Below, one piece after another: positions 25,326-32,855 of a stretch of 42,866 nucleotides of DNA. A model generated the notes under the pieces. The model was not told where the DNA came from and did not search any database. It was given only the letters and a program-made list of their open reading frames with translations. The translations under genes were made by a program, and so were the position numbers. The DNA is from Phycisphaeraceae bacterium (GTDB lineage Bacteria > Planctomycetota > Phycisphaerae > Phycisphaerales > Phycisphaeraceae), in NCBI GenBank assembly GCA_029260635.1, contig JAJDCW010000184.1, positions 1-42,866 on the forward strand, read 5' to 3'. How positions within the stretch are numbered: position 1 is the stretch's first letter; the number at the start of each line of letters is the position of its first letter.

Positions 25326-25689
25326 CTTATCCTTCTCCTAAATTGAGGAACAAAACAGAGCATTTGTAAACAAACGATACGTCCCGGCCCCCGGTCCCCC
25401 GGGGTTATCTCTAGCGGCCAGCCGCGCAAAGCGACAGAACTGTGACTCGGCCAAGCCGGGGTCGCGCCGCGTAATCATTGGGTTTTACGATGACTCTCCC
25501 ATCAACTTCCGATCACGAAGTGGTGTTACTTCTCCTGCTTCTCAAACCAGCCGTCGCCCCGGTCCCGGCAACCCACCTCCGTGTGGCCCGTCGATGCCCG
25601 AGGGCACCTCACCATTCTAATGCCCCGGCCCCAAAAGTTCTAGCATAATCCGGCCATTTTGGCCTCAAAATACGGGTTTGTAACGGTTA
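25326..25689 (-). other. Intergenic region before the large PEP-CTERM gene
   Basis: This 364-base gap lies between the pseudopilin stop at 25690 and the next minus-strand start at 25325. It holds the dyad GGCCAAAATGGCC near 25653-25665, a possible end of the pseudopilin transcript, and CCCCGGGGGACCGGGGG near 25385-25402. A 29-codon minus-strand frame at 25526-25615 ending in GDGWFEKQEK is possible but unsupported. No clear promoter could be assigned. Confidence 0.3.
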
Positions 25690-26577
25690 TTACGGCTGAC
25701 CCGCGATCTGGGGTGCCATACCCGCCGGGTCCCAGATAGCGCCGTACTCAAAACGCCGATTCCTGTTTTTTCCGACCAGTTGGCCCCGTGAATAGCCGTA
25801 GACTTCCTGGTCGCTTTCCTTGCGGATCTCGCCGTGGCCGTCGCCAAACCCAAAGGCCGCACCACCGGCGTGGTACCACTTGGTCCGGTCCGCGACACCG
25901 CGGTTGCCGCCGGGTTGATCGCTCCAGAGGTCCTGGAAGTATCCGTCGTTTACCCCGATGTCAGGGCCACTTCCCACGAGGTCTTCGGCAGGCCCACCTT
26001 CGTCTACGATGAAGATCAGGTTGGACGGGTTACGGAACTTGTCCGATTGCGGGTAGCGCATGATCACGTTCGGGGGGCCTTGGACATTGACTTCGACAGC
26101 GGGTTCCATCGCGGTCTGAGCCGCAAAGGCGGCCCGGACATTGCGGTAAATGTGGTGGCTGATTGTGTAACTGACACCGCTACTGTCGTGAGCGAACGGG
26201 TCGCTTGGGCACTCGAACACGCCTTTGTCAGGGGCGTAAGGCCAGAGGCTGCCCTTGGTGATGTCATTGGCATAGTTAGCGGGATCGACGCCCACGCTGA
26301 CTAGGCTGCCGGTGGGGATCCAGGCGCCCGCGACCGCGTTTTCCAAGTCAGTCGAACCGATCTTGGCCCAGCCGGGCCACCAGCCGTTGTTATCCGTGCC
26401 GTAGGTGGCGAAGGCCGTGGACAGGTTCTTCACATGCGTCTGGCAGACCAGCCCCCGCGCCGACTCGCGCGCCGCGCCCAGTGCGGGCAGCAGGATACCG
26501 ACCAGCAGGGCGATGATCGAGATCACGACCAGCAACTCAATGAGCGTAAACGCCACAGTCTTACGAGGCTTGTTCAT
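25690..26577 (-). CDS. Type II secretion-type pseudopilin, paralogue 3
   Basis: The 295-residue protein starts MNKPRKTVAFTLIELLVVIS, the class III prepilin leader cut between the Ala and Phe of VAFTLIE, followed by the hydrophobic helix that builds the pilus core. The body after residue 40 contains CQTHVKNLSTAFATYGTDNNGWWPGW and the late motif FGFGDGHGEIRKES, typical of the large planctomycete pseudopilin group. It is the most divergent of three tandem copies and lacks the DNKWDL ending shared by the other two. Assembly would need prepilin peptidase and a pilus ATPase encoded elsewhere. Confidence 0.85.
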   Translation of the reverse strand: MNKPRKTVAFTLIELLVVISIIALLVGILLPALGAARESARGLVCQTHVKNLSTAFATYGTDNNGWWPGWAKIGSTDLENAVAGAWIPTGSLVSVGVDPANYANDITKGSLWPYAPDKGVFECPSDPFAHDSSGVSYTISHHIYRNVRAAFAAQTAMEPAVEVNVQGPPNVIMRYPQSDKFRNPSNLIFIVDEGGPAEDLVGSGPDIGVNDGYFQDLWSDQPGGNRGVADRTKWYHAGGAAFGFGDGHGEIRKESDQEVYGYSRGQLVGKNRNRRFEYGAIWDPAGMAPQIAGQP

Positions 26578-26858
26578 ACCGTACGGTCCCTGACTAAATG
26601 GATTGACTCGTCTTCAAACAGAACCCGCCGCCCTGCCCCACACGCTTGTACAGGGTACTCATTGTCTAAAGCGGTGGATTATTCCCACCATTACATAATA
26701 ACTCATAGTGGCGGGCTGTAAACACCTATTACTTGGAAAACATCTAAATACCGGATAAATCCGGCTTTCTGTCCTCTGGCGGGGCCTGAAACCGTCGTCA
26801 AAACAGGTAAAGCCGTGGCGTATGCATCAAACTGCGGGGACCGGGCAACTGACGCGGG

Positions 26859-27716
26859 TTATTCCAGGTCCCACTTGTTGTCGCGGGGGAAACGGCGGGC
26901 GTCGGTCAGCTCGTCCTGGGCGTAGGGGTTGTCCGTGTCTTTGACCTGCTTGTTCTCGCCGTGGCCGTCGGCCCAGAAGACGTTGAGCGAGTCTTTGTGG
27001 CGGGGGTCCGCGTAGCCGTACTGGAGCCTCGGTACGTCGTAGGATGGGTAAAGATAACCGATGCCGAAGGAGAGTTCACCGTTGCGCGCGAGCTCAAAGG
27101 CGTAGTTCCGGGAATCGCCCAGGACGATGGTTTCGGCGGGCTTGATGACCTGGTCGATGCGCGGGGTTTCCTTGGTGAACAGGCTTCTGAAAGCGATGTC
27201 GCCCGCGTTACGGTAGGCACGCTGCTCTAACCAGTTCAGGCCGTGACCGGAGCCCAGGAAGAAGTAGTTGTACCCGTATTGGATGACGTTCCAGCCGCGG
27301 TCCGCGACGTCGGCCGGTGTATCGACGGAAGCATCGAGGTGCTCGGTGAAATTCGAGTCAAACGACGGGCAGTCGTAGATGCCCCCCGCCGGGAGGTAAT
27401 CCAGGTCGGCGAGCTTCGAGGACCACCAGAAACCGGGGTCGCCGTTGGGTTGATTTGGTGCCGGCCTCAGCGCGTTGATGTGCGGGGCACTGTTCCAGCC
27501 GGACTTGTAGAGGATGAAGTAGTCCTTGTTGTCCGCGGCGTAGGTGAAGATGCCGGTCCCGAGTTGACGGACATTGCTGAGGCTCTTAACCCGCTGAGCG
27601 CTCGCCCGTGCCGCACCCAGCGCCGGCAGCAGGATGCCGACCAGCAGCGCGATGATCGAGATCACGACCAGCAGCTCGATCAGGGTAAAGGCGGTTGGGT
27701 GGCGTTTTGTATTCAT
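26859..27716 (-). CDS. Type II secretion-type pseudopilin, paralogue 2
   Basis: The 285-residue protein has the leader TAFTLIELLVVISIIALLVG with cleavage before Phe, then ALGAARASAQRVKSLSNVRQLGTGIFTYAADN. The globular part has aromatic and cysteine residues (GGIYDCPSFDSNF). The C-terminus reads NVFWADGHGE and DELTDARRFPRDNKWDLE, closely matching the next copy at 27767. It lies 50 bases downstream of that copy on the same strand, so the two are probably co-transcribed. These proteins may form short surface fibres or serve as minor pilins. No function is established for this branch. Confidence 0.86.
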   Translation of the reverse strand: MNTKRHPTAFTLIELLVVISIIALLVGILLPALGAARASAQRVKSLSNVRQLGTGIFTYAADNKDYFILYKSGWNSAPHINALRPAPNQPNGDPGFWWSSKLADLDYLPAGGIYDCPSFDSNFTEHLDASVDTPADVADRGWNVIQYGYNYFFLGSGHGLNWLEQRAYRNAGDIAFRSLFTKETPRIDQVIKPAETIVLGDSRNYAFELARNGELSFGIGYLYPSYDVPRLQYGYADPRHKDSLNVFWADGHGENKQVKDTDNPYAQDELTDARRFPRDNKWDLE

Positions 27717-27766
27717 GTGTGTTGCTCTGTGTTCGAGACGAGACAGTAACTAGGTGTTAAGTCGTC

Positions 27767-28681
27767 CTATTGCAGGTCCCACTTGTTGTCATGTGGAGAA
27801 AGGAGTGTGTCGGTTAGTTCATCGGGGCCGTAAGGCTCATCGGGATCATCGATGGCGAAACTGTCGCCATGACCATCGGCCCAGTAGACATTGACCGAGG
27901 ACTTGTGGCGCGGGTCGGCAAAGCCGTACTGGTCGGTCCTGTTCGGTGGATCTGACCTGGGGTACAGGTAAGAAACGCCGTAGGTAAAGTCGTACCCGGC
28001 ATTCTTGAATCGGGTCTCTACCGCGTAGTTGCGGGAGTCAGTTAATACAAGTGTTTCCGAAGGGTTGGTAATGTCAATGGTGCGCGCGGTGGCGGTAAAC
28101 ATACTCTCTACCACCTTGGGGGCGCTGAAAGCAAGACTCCTGGAGTTCCTTCGGGCCCGGTCATTTTTCCATTCGATACCGAGGCCCGAACCCAGGAAGT
28201 ACGCGTTGTAGCCGTACTCGGAGAAGTTCCACCCGGCCCAGGCGGTATCTCCGTTAGTCACACCGGCGGTCATCTCATCGAGCTGTGTGTTGAGTTTGGT
28301 ATCGGGGATGACATCGAATGTCGGGCAATCAAACGCCAGCGGGCCGGGCAGGTAGCCCTCGGACACCATCAGCGACGTCCACCAGAAACCCGGCTCGCTG
28401 CTGGAAATCTGCGGGGCGTTGGACCGAGCCAGCGCCATCTGCCAGGGGGCTTGTACCCACCGGGACATATAAACGGGGTGGTATTCTTCGTTGGCGGTGG
28501 TGTAAGAATAGATCGCCACGCCGGCCTGCCGGACGTTGCTCAGGCAGACGACTTTCTGGGCGCTGGCGCGGGCGGCGCCCAGCGCCGGCAGCAGGATGCC
28601 GACCAGCAGCGCAATGATGGAGATCACGACCAGCAGCTCGATCAGGGTGAAGCCGGCGGTTTTTGTTTTGGGGGTTGTCAT
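27767..28681 (-). CDS. Type II secretion-type pseudopilin, paralogue 1
   Basis: From the ATG at 28681 (AGAGGA seven bases upstream) the product has 304 residues: a basic leader MTTPKTKTAG, cleavage before FTLIELLVVIS, then ALGAARASAQKVVCLSNVRQAGVAIYSYTTAN. The late part has NVYWADGHGDSF and DELTDTLLSPHDNKWDLQ, shared with paralogue 2. A longer in-frame start at 28750 is rejected because it would bury the prepilin leader. It is the first gene of the three-pseudopilin set, with an AT-rich stretch 210-240 bases upstream that may hold the promoter. Confidence 0.86.
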   Translation of the reverse strand: MTTPKTKTAGFTLIELLVVISIIALLVGILLPALGAARASAQKVVCLSNVRQAGVAIYSYTTANEEYHPVYMSRWVQAPWQMALARSNAPQISSSEPGFWWTSLMVSEGYLPGPLAFDCPTFDVIPDTKLNTQLDEMTAGVTNGDTAWAGWNFSEYGYNAYFLGSGLGIEWKNDRARRNSRSLAFSAPKVVESMFTATARTIDITNPSETLVLTDSRNYAVETRFKNAGYDFTYGVSYLYPRSDPPNRTDQYGFADPRHKSSVNVYWADGHGDSFAIDDPDEPYGPDELTDTLLSPHDNKWDLQ

Positions 28682-28964
28682 GTCCGTTCCTCTACACGGG
28701 TGTCGGGGTTGGCTACCCGTGAAATAAATAACTCGGGGCCGATCGGCCACCGGATGAATGTCTGTCGCTGCCGGACTCCGCCGCCTTCACAGGCTGGAAT
28801 GGTCTTGAAACATGGGGCGTTAGCCTGCCGCCCGAACCAGGAACTTGCGGTATCCAAACAAATCAAAGACACGGGTCAACCAAACACAAGCCTGTATCAC
28901 ATTAATATATAATATACTCAAGAACTGATATTACAACCCCGTAAAGGGCATTTCGGGGTGAATT
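28682..28964 (-). other. Intergenic region upstream of the pseudopilin genes
   Basis: The 283 bases hold no convincing gene. The stretch 28898-28926 is strongly AT-rich (ATTAATATATAATATACTC), unlike the surrounding DNA. On the minus strand it gives TTGAGT and, 17 bases later, GATACA, a weak promoter match for the pseudopilin genes. Confidence 0.35.
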
Positions 28965-29612
28965 TTAGTCAACCGGATCGGGTTGTAAAGGCTGCAACAG
29001 GGCTAAAACCTCCAGATTCCCCCCTTTTCCGCCCCGGATCGGGGATTGCACCGTTTTGAGTGTCTTAAAGCCTTGTTTTTCAAGGTCTTGAATCACGCGT
29101 TCCGTAATCACCCCGGCCTGGTCATCATCGAGCGTGCCCTTCTTCTTGCCCGCGAAGGCTTTGCGCGTGTCCTCGTAGTGTGGCTTGATCAGCGAGATAA
29201 TCCGCCCCCCCCCGGATTTTGCGGCAGCCCCTGTTCCACCGGTTCTCTGGGAATCCACTGTTCCGGGGGCTAACCAGCGGCTGGCGGCGGGGATAGCCAG
29301 GTGCTGGGGCGTCCAGCCCAGGTCGACCGTGACCAGGTCGCAGACAGCGACGGGCTCCAGATGCAGTGCGTTGGAACGCTCTAAAACCGTCACACGGGGG
29401 TCCTGGCGGAGTTTCCAGGCCAGTTCGCCGTAGGCCGTATCGACCGCGTAGACGTGTTTGGCCCCGTGCTGGAGCAGGCAATCGACGAACCCGCCGGTGG
29501 AGCAGCCCAGGTCGGCACAAATCAGGCCTGAGACGTCCAGATCGAAGGTTTCCAGGGCGGTATGCAGCTTCTGGCCGGCCCGGGAGGCGTAGGTGGGTGT
29601 TTCTGGATTCAT
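28965..29612 (-). CDS. TlyA-like / FtsJ-domain RNA methyltransferase without S4 domain
   Basis: From the ATG at 29612 the product has 215 residues. It carries the TlyA signature YASRAGQKLHTALETF, the SAM motif ICADLGCSTGGFVDCLLQHGA, AVDTAYGELAWKLRQDPRV, and ISLIKPHYE, which together supply the K-D-K-E catalytic set of FtsJ-type 2'-O-methyltransferases. Standard TlyA proteins (about 250-270 residues) begin with an S4 RNA-binding domain that is missing here. A glycine/alanine-rich insert (GTGAAAKSGGG) interrupts the middle. The TTG at 29642 is an alternative start but would not restore an S4 domain. The likely target is rRNA. The region before the gene is an unusual G-run tract. Confidence 0.82.
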   Translation of the reverse strand: MNPETPTYASRAGQKLHTALETFDLDVSGLICADLGCSTGGFVDCLLQHGAKHVYAVDTAYGELAWKLRQDPRVTVLERSNALHLEPVAVCDLVTVDLGWTPQHLAIPAASRWLAPGTVDSQRTGGTGAAAKSGGGRIISLIKPHYEDTRKAFAGKKKGTLDDDQAGVITERVIQDLEKQGFKTLKTVQSPIRGGKGGNLEVLALLQPLQPDPVD

Positions 29613-29613
29613 C

Positions 29614-29690
29614 GGGGCAATTTGGGGGGCATCCGGGGGCAACCGGGGGTATTCGGGGGGATATCCGAGGGCGGGGTATCCGGGGGGAGG
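29614..29690 (+). repeat. Phased G-run tract, possible G-quadruplex
   Basis: Runs of three to six G occur at 29614, 29624, 29635, 29645, 29655, 29669, 29673 and 29682, the first five spaced about 10-11 bases, near one helical turn. The intervening units are variants of ATCC or TTC. The tract sits directly upstream of the TlyA-like ATG, in the non-template strand sense for that gene as C-runs. Confidence 0.6.
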
Positions 29691-29765
29691 TGTTGCGAGA
29701 GCCTATTTTAACACAACCTGACAATCCTACGTCTTTACCCATAATAACACTTGTATTTAAGGGTT

Positions 29766-29779
29766 TATCCTATAGGATA
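29766..29779. promoter_or_regulatory. Palindrome TATCCTATAGGATA
   Basis: This is a perfect 14-base palindrome in the 287-base gap between the TlyA-like gene and the PEP-CTERM gene at 29900, 121 bases upstream of the latter's start. It could be an operator or overlap a promoter. No regulator is identified. Confidence 0.35.
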
Positions 29780-29899
29780 GGTGGATGCAGAGCTTCTTGA
29801 AAAAGAGCCCTGCCGGAGAGAAACCTGCTGAGTGATCGCATCCTTCGAATCGGGATGAGGATGTGTCGCTTGGATTTAAACGGTGAGGAGAAGAAACAG

Positions 29900-30670
29900 A
29901 TGAAGTTACGACACGACATGGGCGCCGCGACGCTATCGATGGCGGCTCTATTTGCATGCACCGCCACGGCCACAGCCGCGCCGATCAACTACGGCGACTT
30001 CACCGGCACGACCGTGATGTACCTGGACGTGACCGAAGACTCCGGCACCGATACGCCGCCGCTGTTTGGCGCTCCAACCGTCTCCGGCGACAGCCTGGAC
30101 TTCAACCCCGTCTCGTTCAACTCATTCTCGTCCGGGGCCGCTGGCACGGATATCACCGACGGCACGCTCACGCTCATGCTCCGCTCGCTGCCGGGCAACT
30201 TCATCGACACCGTCGAGTTCGACGAGGCGGGCGACTTCACGCTCACCGGCCTGGCGGGCAACGCGTTTGCGTCTGTCACGGCTACGTTCTTCCTGGATAT
30301 CGAGGAAGTCGACGGCGTCGCGATCAACCCGGTCAATATCGCAACCGCGATGGTGTTCACCCCATCCGGCGGCGACTGGAGTCTGGCGGCGGACGGACCG
30401 GGTCCTCTCGTAAACGGCCAATGGTCAGGCTTCGTGATGGTCGATATCACTCAGGCCCTGATCGATAACAACATCCCGTTCGTCGTGGGCGCGACCAAGG
30501 TGTCCGTGACCTTCGACAACACGCTGTCCACGCTCAGCGAAGAAGGCACCAGCGCCTTCATCGCCAAGAAAGACGTCGGCGGCATCGGGATCACCGTGAC
30601 CCCCGAGCCCGCGACGCTGGGCCTGTTGGCACTGGGTTCCCTGGCCATGATGGGCCGACGCAGGGCCTGA
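29900..30670 (+). CDS. PEP-CTERM secreted protein, duplicate A
   Basis: From the ATG at 29900, with GAGGAGAAG upstream, the product has 256 residues: a signal peptide to about ATATAA, then PINYGDFTGTTVMYLDVTEDS, GDSLDFNPVSFNS, LPGNFIDTVEFDEAGDFTLTG, and GTSAFIAKKDVGGIGI. It ends PEPATLGLLALGSLAMMGRRRA. The body looks like an all-beta, lectin-like or extracellular sorting-linked domain, but no family name is justified. It is about 60 percent similar by eye to the gene 350 bases downstream, with identical blocks such as SAFIAKKDVGG. The pair is a tandem duplication. A strong terminator follows. Confidence 0.84.
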   Translation: MKLRHDMGAATLSMAALFACTATATAAPINYGDFTGTTVMYLDVTEDSGTDTPPLFGAPTVSGDSLDFNPVSFNSFSSGAAGTDITDGTLTLMLRSLPGNFIDTVEFDEAGDFTLTGLAGNAFASVTATFFLDIEEVDGVAINPVNIATAMVFTPSGGDWSLAADGPGPLVNGQWSGFVMVDITQALIDNNIPFVVGATKVSVTFDNTLSTLSEEGTSAFIAKKDVGGIGITVTPEPATLGLLALGSLAMMGRRRA

Positions 30671-31024
30671 TATTTAATCCATTAGGTTTCAAAACATCCT
30701 ACGGAGGGATGCTTGAACGCTGAAGAGCGGCCCGCTTACCACAACGGGCCGCTCATTTTTTTGCGCGTAGACCGCGTTCGCAGACCCGTTGTGGTATCGG
30801 CGGATACATCGTCAGGTCACAAGCGATACAACCGTTAAAGTCAGCCTAGTTTGCCGCGTCATCGTTTTGCAATTAACAGGTTTAATTCCACTTCTTTACT
30901 TGCCGTCGGCCGGGCGTGAGGCATAGTTAAGATATCAAATGGTTACCGAAAGAATAGATAGATGCACGGGCATGATGTGATCTGTTCGGTCCGCGGCGAC
31001 CCGTAACGGAAGTGGAGAAGACCG
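30671..31024 (+). other. Intergenic region between the duplicated PEP-CTERM genes
   Basis: The 354 bases begin with the terminator at 30725-30762. The rest (30763-31024) has no reading frame. The end, CGGAAGTGGAGAAGACCG, gives a ribosome binding site before the next start. No clear promoter hexamers are visible. Confidence 0.35.
30725..30762 (+). terminator. Strong factor-independent terminator
   Basis: GAGCGGCCCG at 30725-30734 and CGGGCCGCTC at 30745-30754 form a ten-pair perfect stem with a ten-base loop, then A and seven T residues. It ends the transcript of duplicate A. Confidence 0.88.
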
Positions 31025-31801
31025 ATGGCCAAGGTGATCTGTTCGCCATGCCGGGCGCTTGCGGCCGCGATTGCCGTGGCCGGGCTTGGGACTCAAGCCT
31101 GGGCCGCGCCGATTAACTACGGCGACTTCGCCGGGGCCACCGTCGATTTCCTGCAAGTCACCGAGGATTCGGTCACGGACCCCCTGCCGCCTGCGCTCTA
31201 CGGCACGCCGAGTGTGTCCGGCGACAGCCTGGACTTCAACCCCGTCTCTTTCAATGCCTCCGCGTCCGGTGCCGGCGGGTCCGACACCACCCGGGGCGTG
31301 CTCACGATGATGATGGCGTCGCGCCCCGGGCACTTCATCGACATGATTCAGTTCGAGGAGGCCGGCGAGTTCACACTCAGCGGGCTCTCCGGCAACGCCT
31401 CGGTCTCCGTCAGCGCCACGTTCGAGTTGGACATCCTCGAGGTCGACGGCGTGGGGATCACGCCGATTAATCTGGTGGTCCCGATGCTGTTCGCGCCCTC
31501 CGGCGGCGACTTCGACCTGGTCAGCGACGGCCCGGGCCCGCTGGTCAACGACATCTGGGTCGGTGAACTCATGGTCAACCTCAGCCAGGCGCTGATCTCA
31601 AACAACGTCCCATTCGTTAACGGCGCGACGAGGGTGTCCGTGCGATTCGACAATACCCTGATGGCTCAGAGCGAGGCGGGCACCAGCGCCTTCATCGCCA
31701 AGAAAGACGTCGGCGGCGTCGGCATCACCGTAATCCCCGAGCCCGCGTCCCTGATCCTGCTTGCGGCCGGCGGGTTTTGCATGCTCAGTCGACGAAGCTA
31801 A
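31025..31801 (+). CDS. PEP-CTERM secreted protein, duplicate B
   Basis: The 258-residue product mirrors duplicate A: signal peptide to about QAWA, then APINYGDFAGATVDFLQVTEDS, GDSLDFNPVSFNASASGAGG, FIDMIQFEEAGEFTLSGLSGNA, GPGPLVNDIWVG, and GTSAFIAKKDVGGVGI. The tail PEPASLILLAAGGFCMLSRRS has a cysteine near the basic end and fewer arginines than A. GGAGAAG lies before the ATG. The separate terminator after A suggests B has its own promoter and could be expressed under different conditions. Function is unknown. Confidence 0.84.
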   Translation: MAKVICSPCRALAAAIAVAGLGTQAWAAPINYGDFAGATVDFLQVTEDSVTDPLPPALYGTPSVSGDSLDFNPVSFNASASGAGGSDTTRGVLTMMMASRPGHFIDMIQFEEAGEFTLSGLSGNASVSVSATFELDILEVDGVGITPINLVVPMLFAPSGGDFDLVSDGPGPLVNDIWVGELMVNLSQALISNNVPFVNGATRVSVRFDNTLMAQSEAGTSAFIAKKDVGGVGITVIPEPASLILLAAGGFCMLSRRS

Positions 31802-31869
31802 CGCCACGGTACGCCGCGTGGCCGCAGAGGCTTAACGCGATCAGTTTCAATACGCACCACGATAATAAA

Positions 31870-31900
31870 ACAGGCCCACGCGATCATCGCGTGGGCCTGT
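31870..31900. terminator. Bidirectional terminator between PEP-CTERM gene and isc operon
   Basis: ACAGGCCCACGCG and CGCGTGGGCCTGT form a 13-base perfect stem with loop ATCAT. On the minus strand it is followed by TTTTATTAT, so it mainly serves the convergent isc operon. On the plus side the T-tract is weak. Confidence 0.8.
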
Positions 31901-31929
31901 GTTAATTCGTAACGGATGCGTGGTGCGGG

Positions 31930-32289
31930 TCAGGCGGTGAAGCTGCTGCCGCAGCCGCAGCTCGAGGTCGCGTTTGGGTTGTTGAAGACAAAGCCCCGCC
32001 CCATGACCTCGTCTTTGAAGTCGATGGTGGTGCCGTTGAGGTACAGATAGCTCTTGGGGTCGCAGACGACCTTGATGTCGTGCTCCTCGAAGAGTTCGTC
32101 GGTCTCGCGCTGCTGCTCGGTGAGGTCCAGCAGGTAGCTGAAGCCCGAGCAGCCGCCGCCCTTGACGCCGACGCGTAGCCGGACGTTTTCGGCATCGAGT
32201 TCCTGCTGCTTGATGATGGTCTTGATTTCGCGTGCAGCGGTTTCGGTGATGACAAGTCCCTTGTCGTGTTCTGCTGTTGTTGCAGGCGT
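31930..32289 (-). CDS. IscA/ErpA-family iron-sulphur carrier with no canonical start codon
   Basis: The minus-strand frame ending at TGA 31930-31932 encodes a clear A-type carrier: TETAAREIKTIIKQQELDAE, RLRVGVKGGGCSGFSYLLDL, YLYLNGTTIDFKDEVMGRGF, and NNPNATSSCGCGSSFTA with the three conserved cysteines. It delivers clusters to apo-proteins. Between the in-frame stop at 32332-32334 and the domain there is no ATG, GTG, TTG or CTG. The best candidate is ACG at 32287-32289 (product starting MPATTAEHDKGL, 119 residues), with AAGGCGG five bases upstream. Either a rare start, a sequencing error (ATG to ACG) or a frameshift explains this. It is the last gene of the isc operon, 71 bases after iscU. 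Confidence 0.82.
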   Translation of the reverse strand, partial: TPATTAEHDKGLVITETAAREIKTIIKQQELDAENVRLRVGVKGGGCSGFSYLLDLTEQQRETDELFEEHDIKVVCDPKSYLYLNGTTIDFKDEVMGRGFVFNNPNATSSCGCGSSFTA

Positions 32290-32360
32290 GGTGTCCGCCT
32301 TCGATAATGCTTGTGGCCCCGTGATTATACGTCATAAGGCCTTGGTGTGTTCTGATAGGG

Positions 32361-32759
32361 CTAGTGGTCGTGGTCCAGGCCGTTCTTCTCCTGGTAGTCA
32401 TGGATGGCGCTCTTGATGGCGTCCTCCGCGAGCACGGAGCAGTGGATCTTCACCGGGGGCAGGCTCAGCTCCTGCACGATCTCGGTGTTCTTGATCGCCA
32501 GGGCCTCGTCGATGGTGCGTCCCTTGACCCACTCGGTCGCGAGGCTGGAACTGGCGATCGCCGAGCCGCAGCCGAAGGTCTTGAACTTAGCGTCGGTGAT
32601 CTTGCCGGTGGCTTCATCGACCTGGATCTGTAGCTTCATCACGTCGCCGCACTCAGGCGCGCCGACGATGCCCGTGCCGACGGTCTTGCTTTCTTTATCG
32701 AGGCTGCCGACGTTGCGTGGTGTCTCGTAGTGGCTTAGTACTTTTTCGCTGTATGCCAT
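32361..32759 (-). CDS. iscU: Iron-sulphur cluster scaffold protein IscU
   Basis: The 132-residue protein starts MAYSEKVLSHYETPRNVGSL and carries the three scaffold cysteines: APECGDVMKLQ, FKTFGCGSAIASSS, and PVKIHCSVLAEDAI. The LPPVK motif, recognised by the HscA-type chaperone in other bacteria, is present. IscU assembles 2Fe-2S clusters using sulphur from IscS, the gene just upstream. Length is typical. It starts 96 bases after the iscS stop with the ribosome binding site GAAACGGAG. No hscA, hscB or fdx genes follow, so chaperone-assisted transfer must be encoded elsewhere or is absent. Confidence 0.95.
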   Translation of the reverse strand: MAYSEKVLSHYETPRNVGSLDKESKTVGTGIVGAPECGDVMKLQIQVDEATGKITDAKFKTFGCGSAIASSSLATEWVKGRTIDEALAIKNTEIVQELSLPPVKIHCSVLAEDAIKSAIHDYQEKNGLDHDH

Positions 32760-32855
32760 GGTTTGGCTCCGTTTCTAATTGTGATTGTTATTTACATACG
32801 TTTTACGGGAGCTCACGGTTTTTAAACGTGGGCTTCGTGGCGCTGTTTTAATCTT

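Noticed and set aside
25526-25615. 29-codon minus-strand frame ending GDGWFEKQEK
   Set aside because: There is no good ribosome binding site, no homology evidence and no conserved position, so it could be chance in GC-rich DNA.
31847-32401. Long minus-strand frames over the iscA region with ATG starts
   Set aside because: Their translations are arginine- and threonine-rich and match no family. The true carrier protein is in the third frame.
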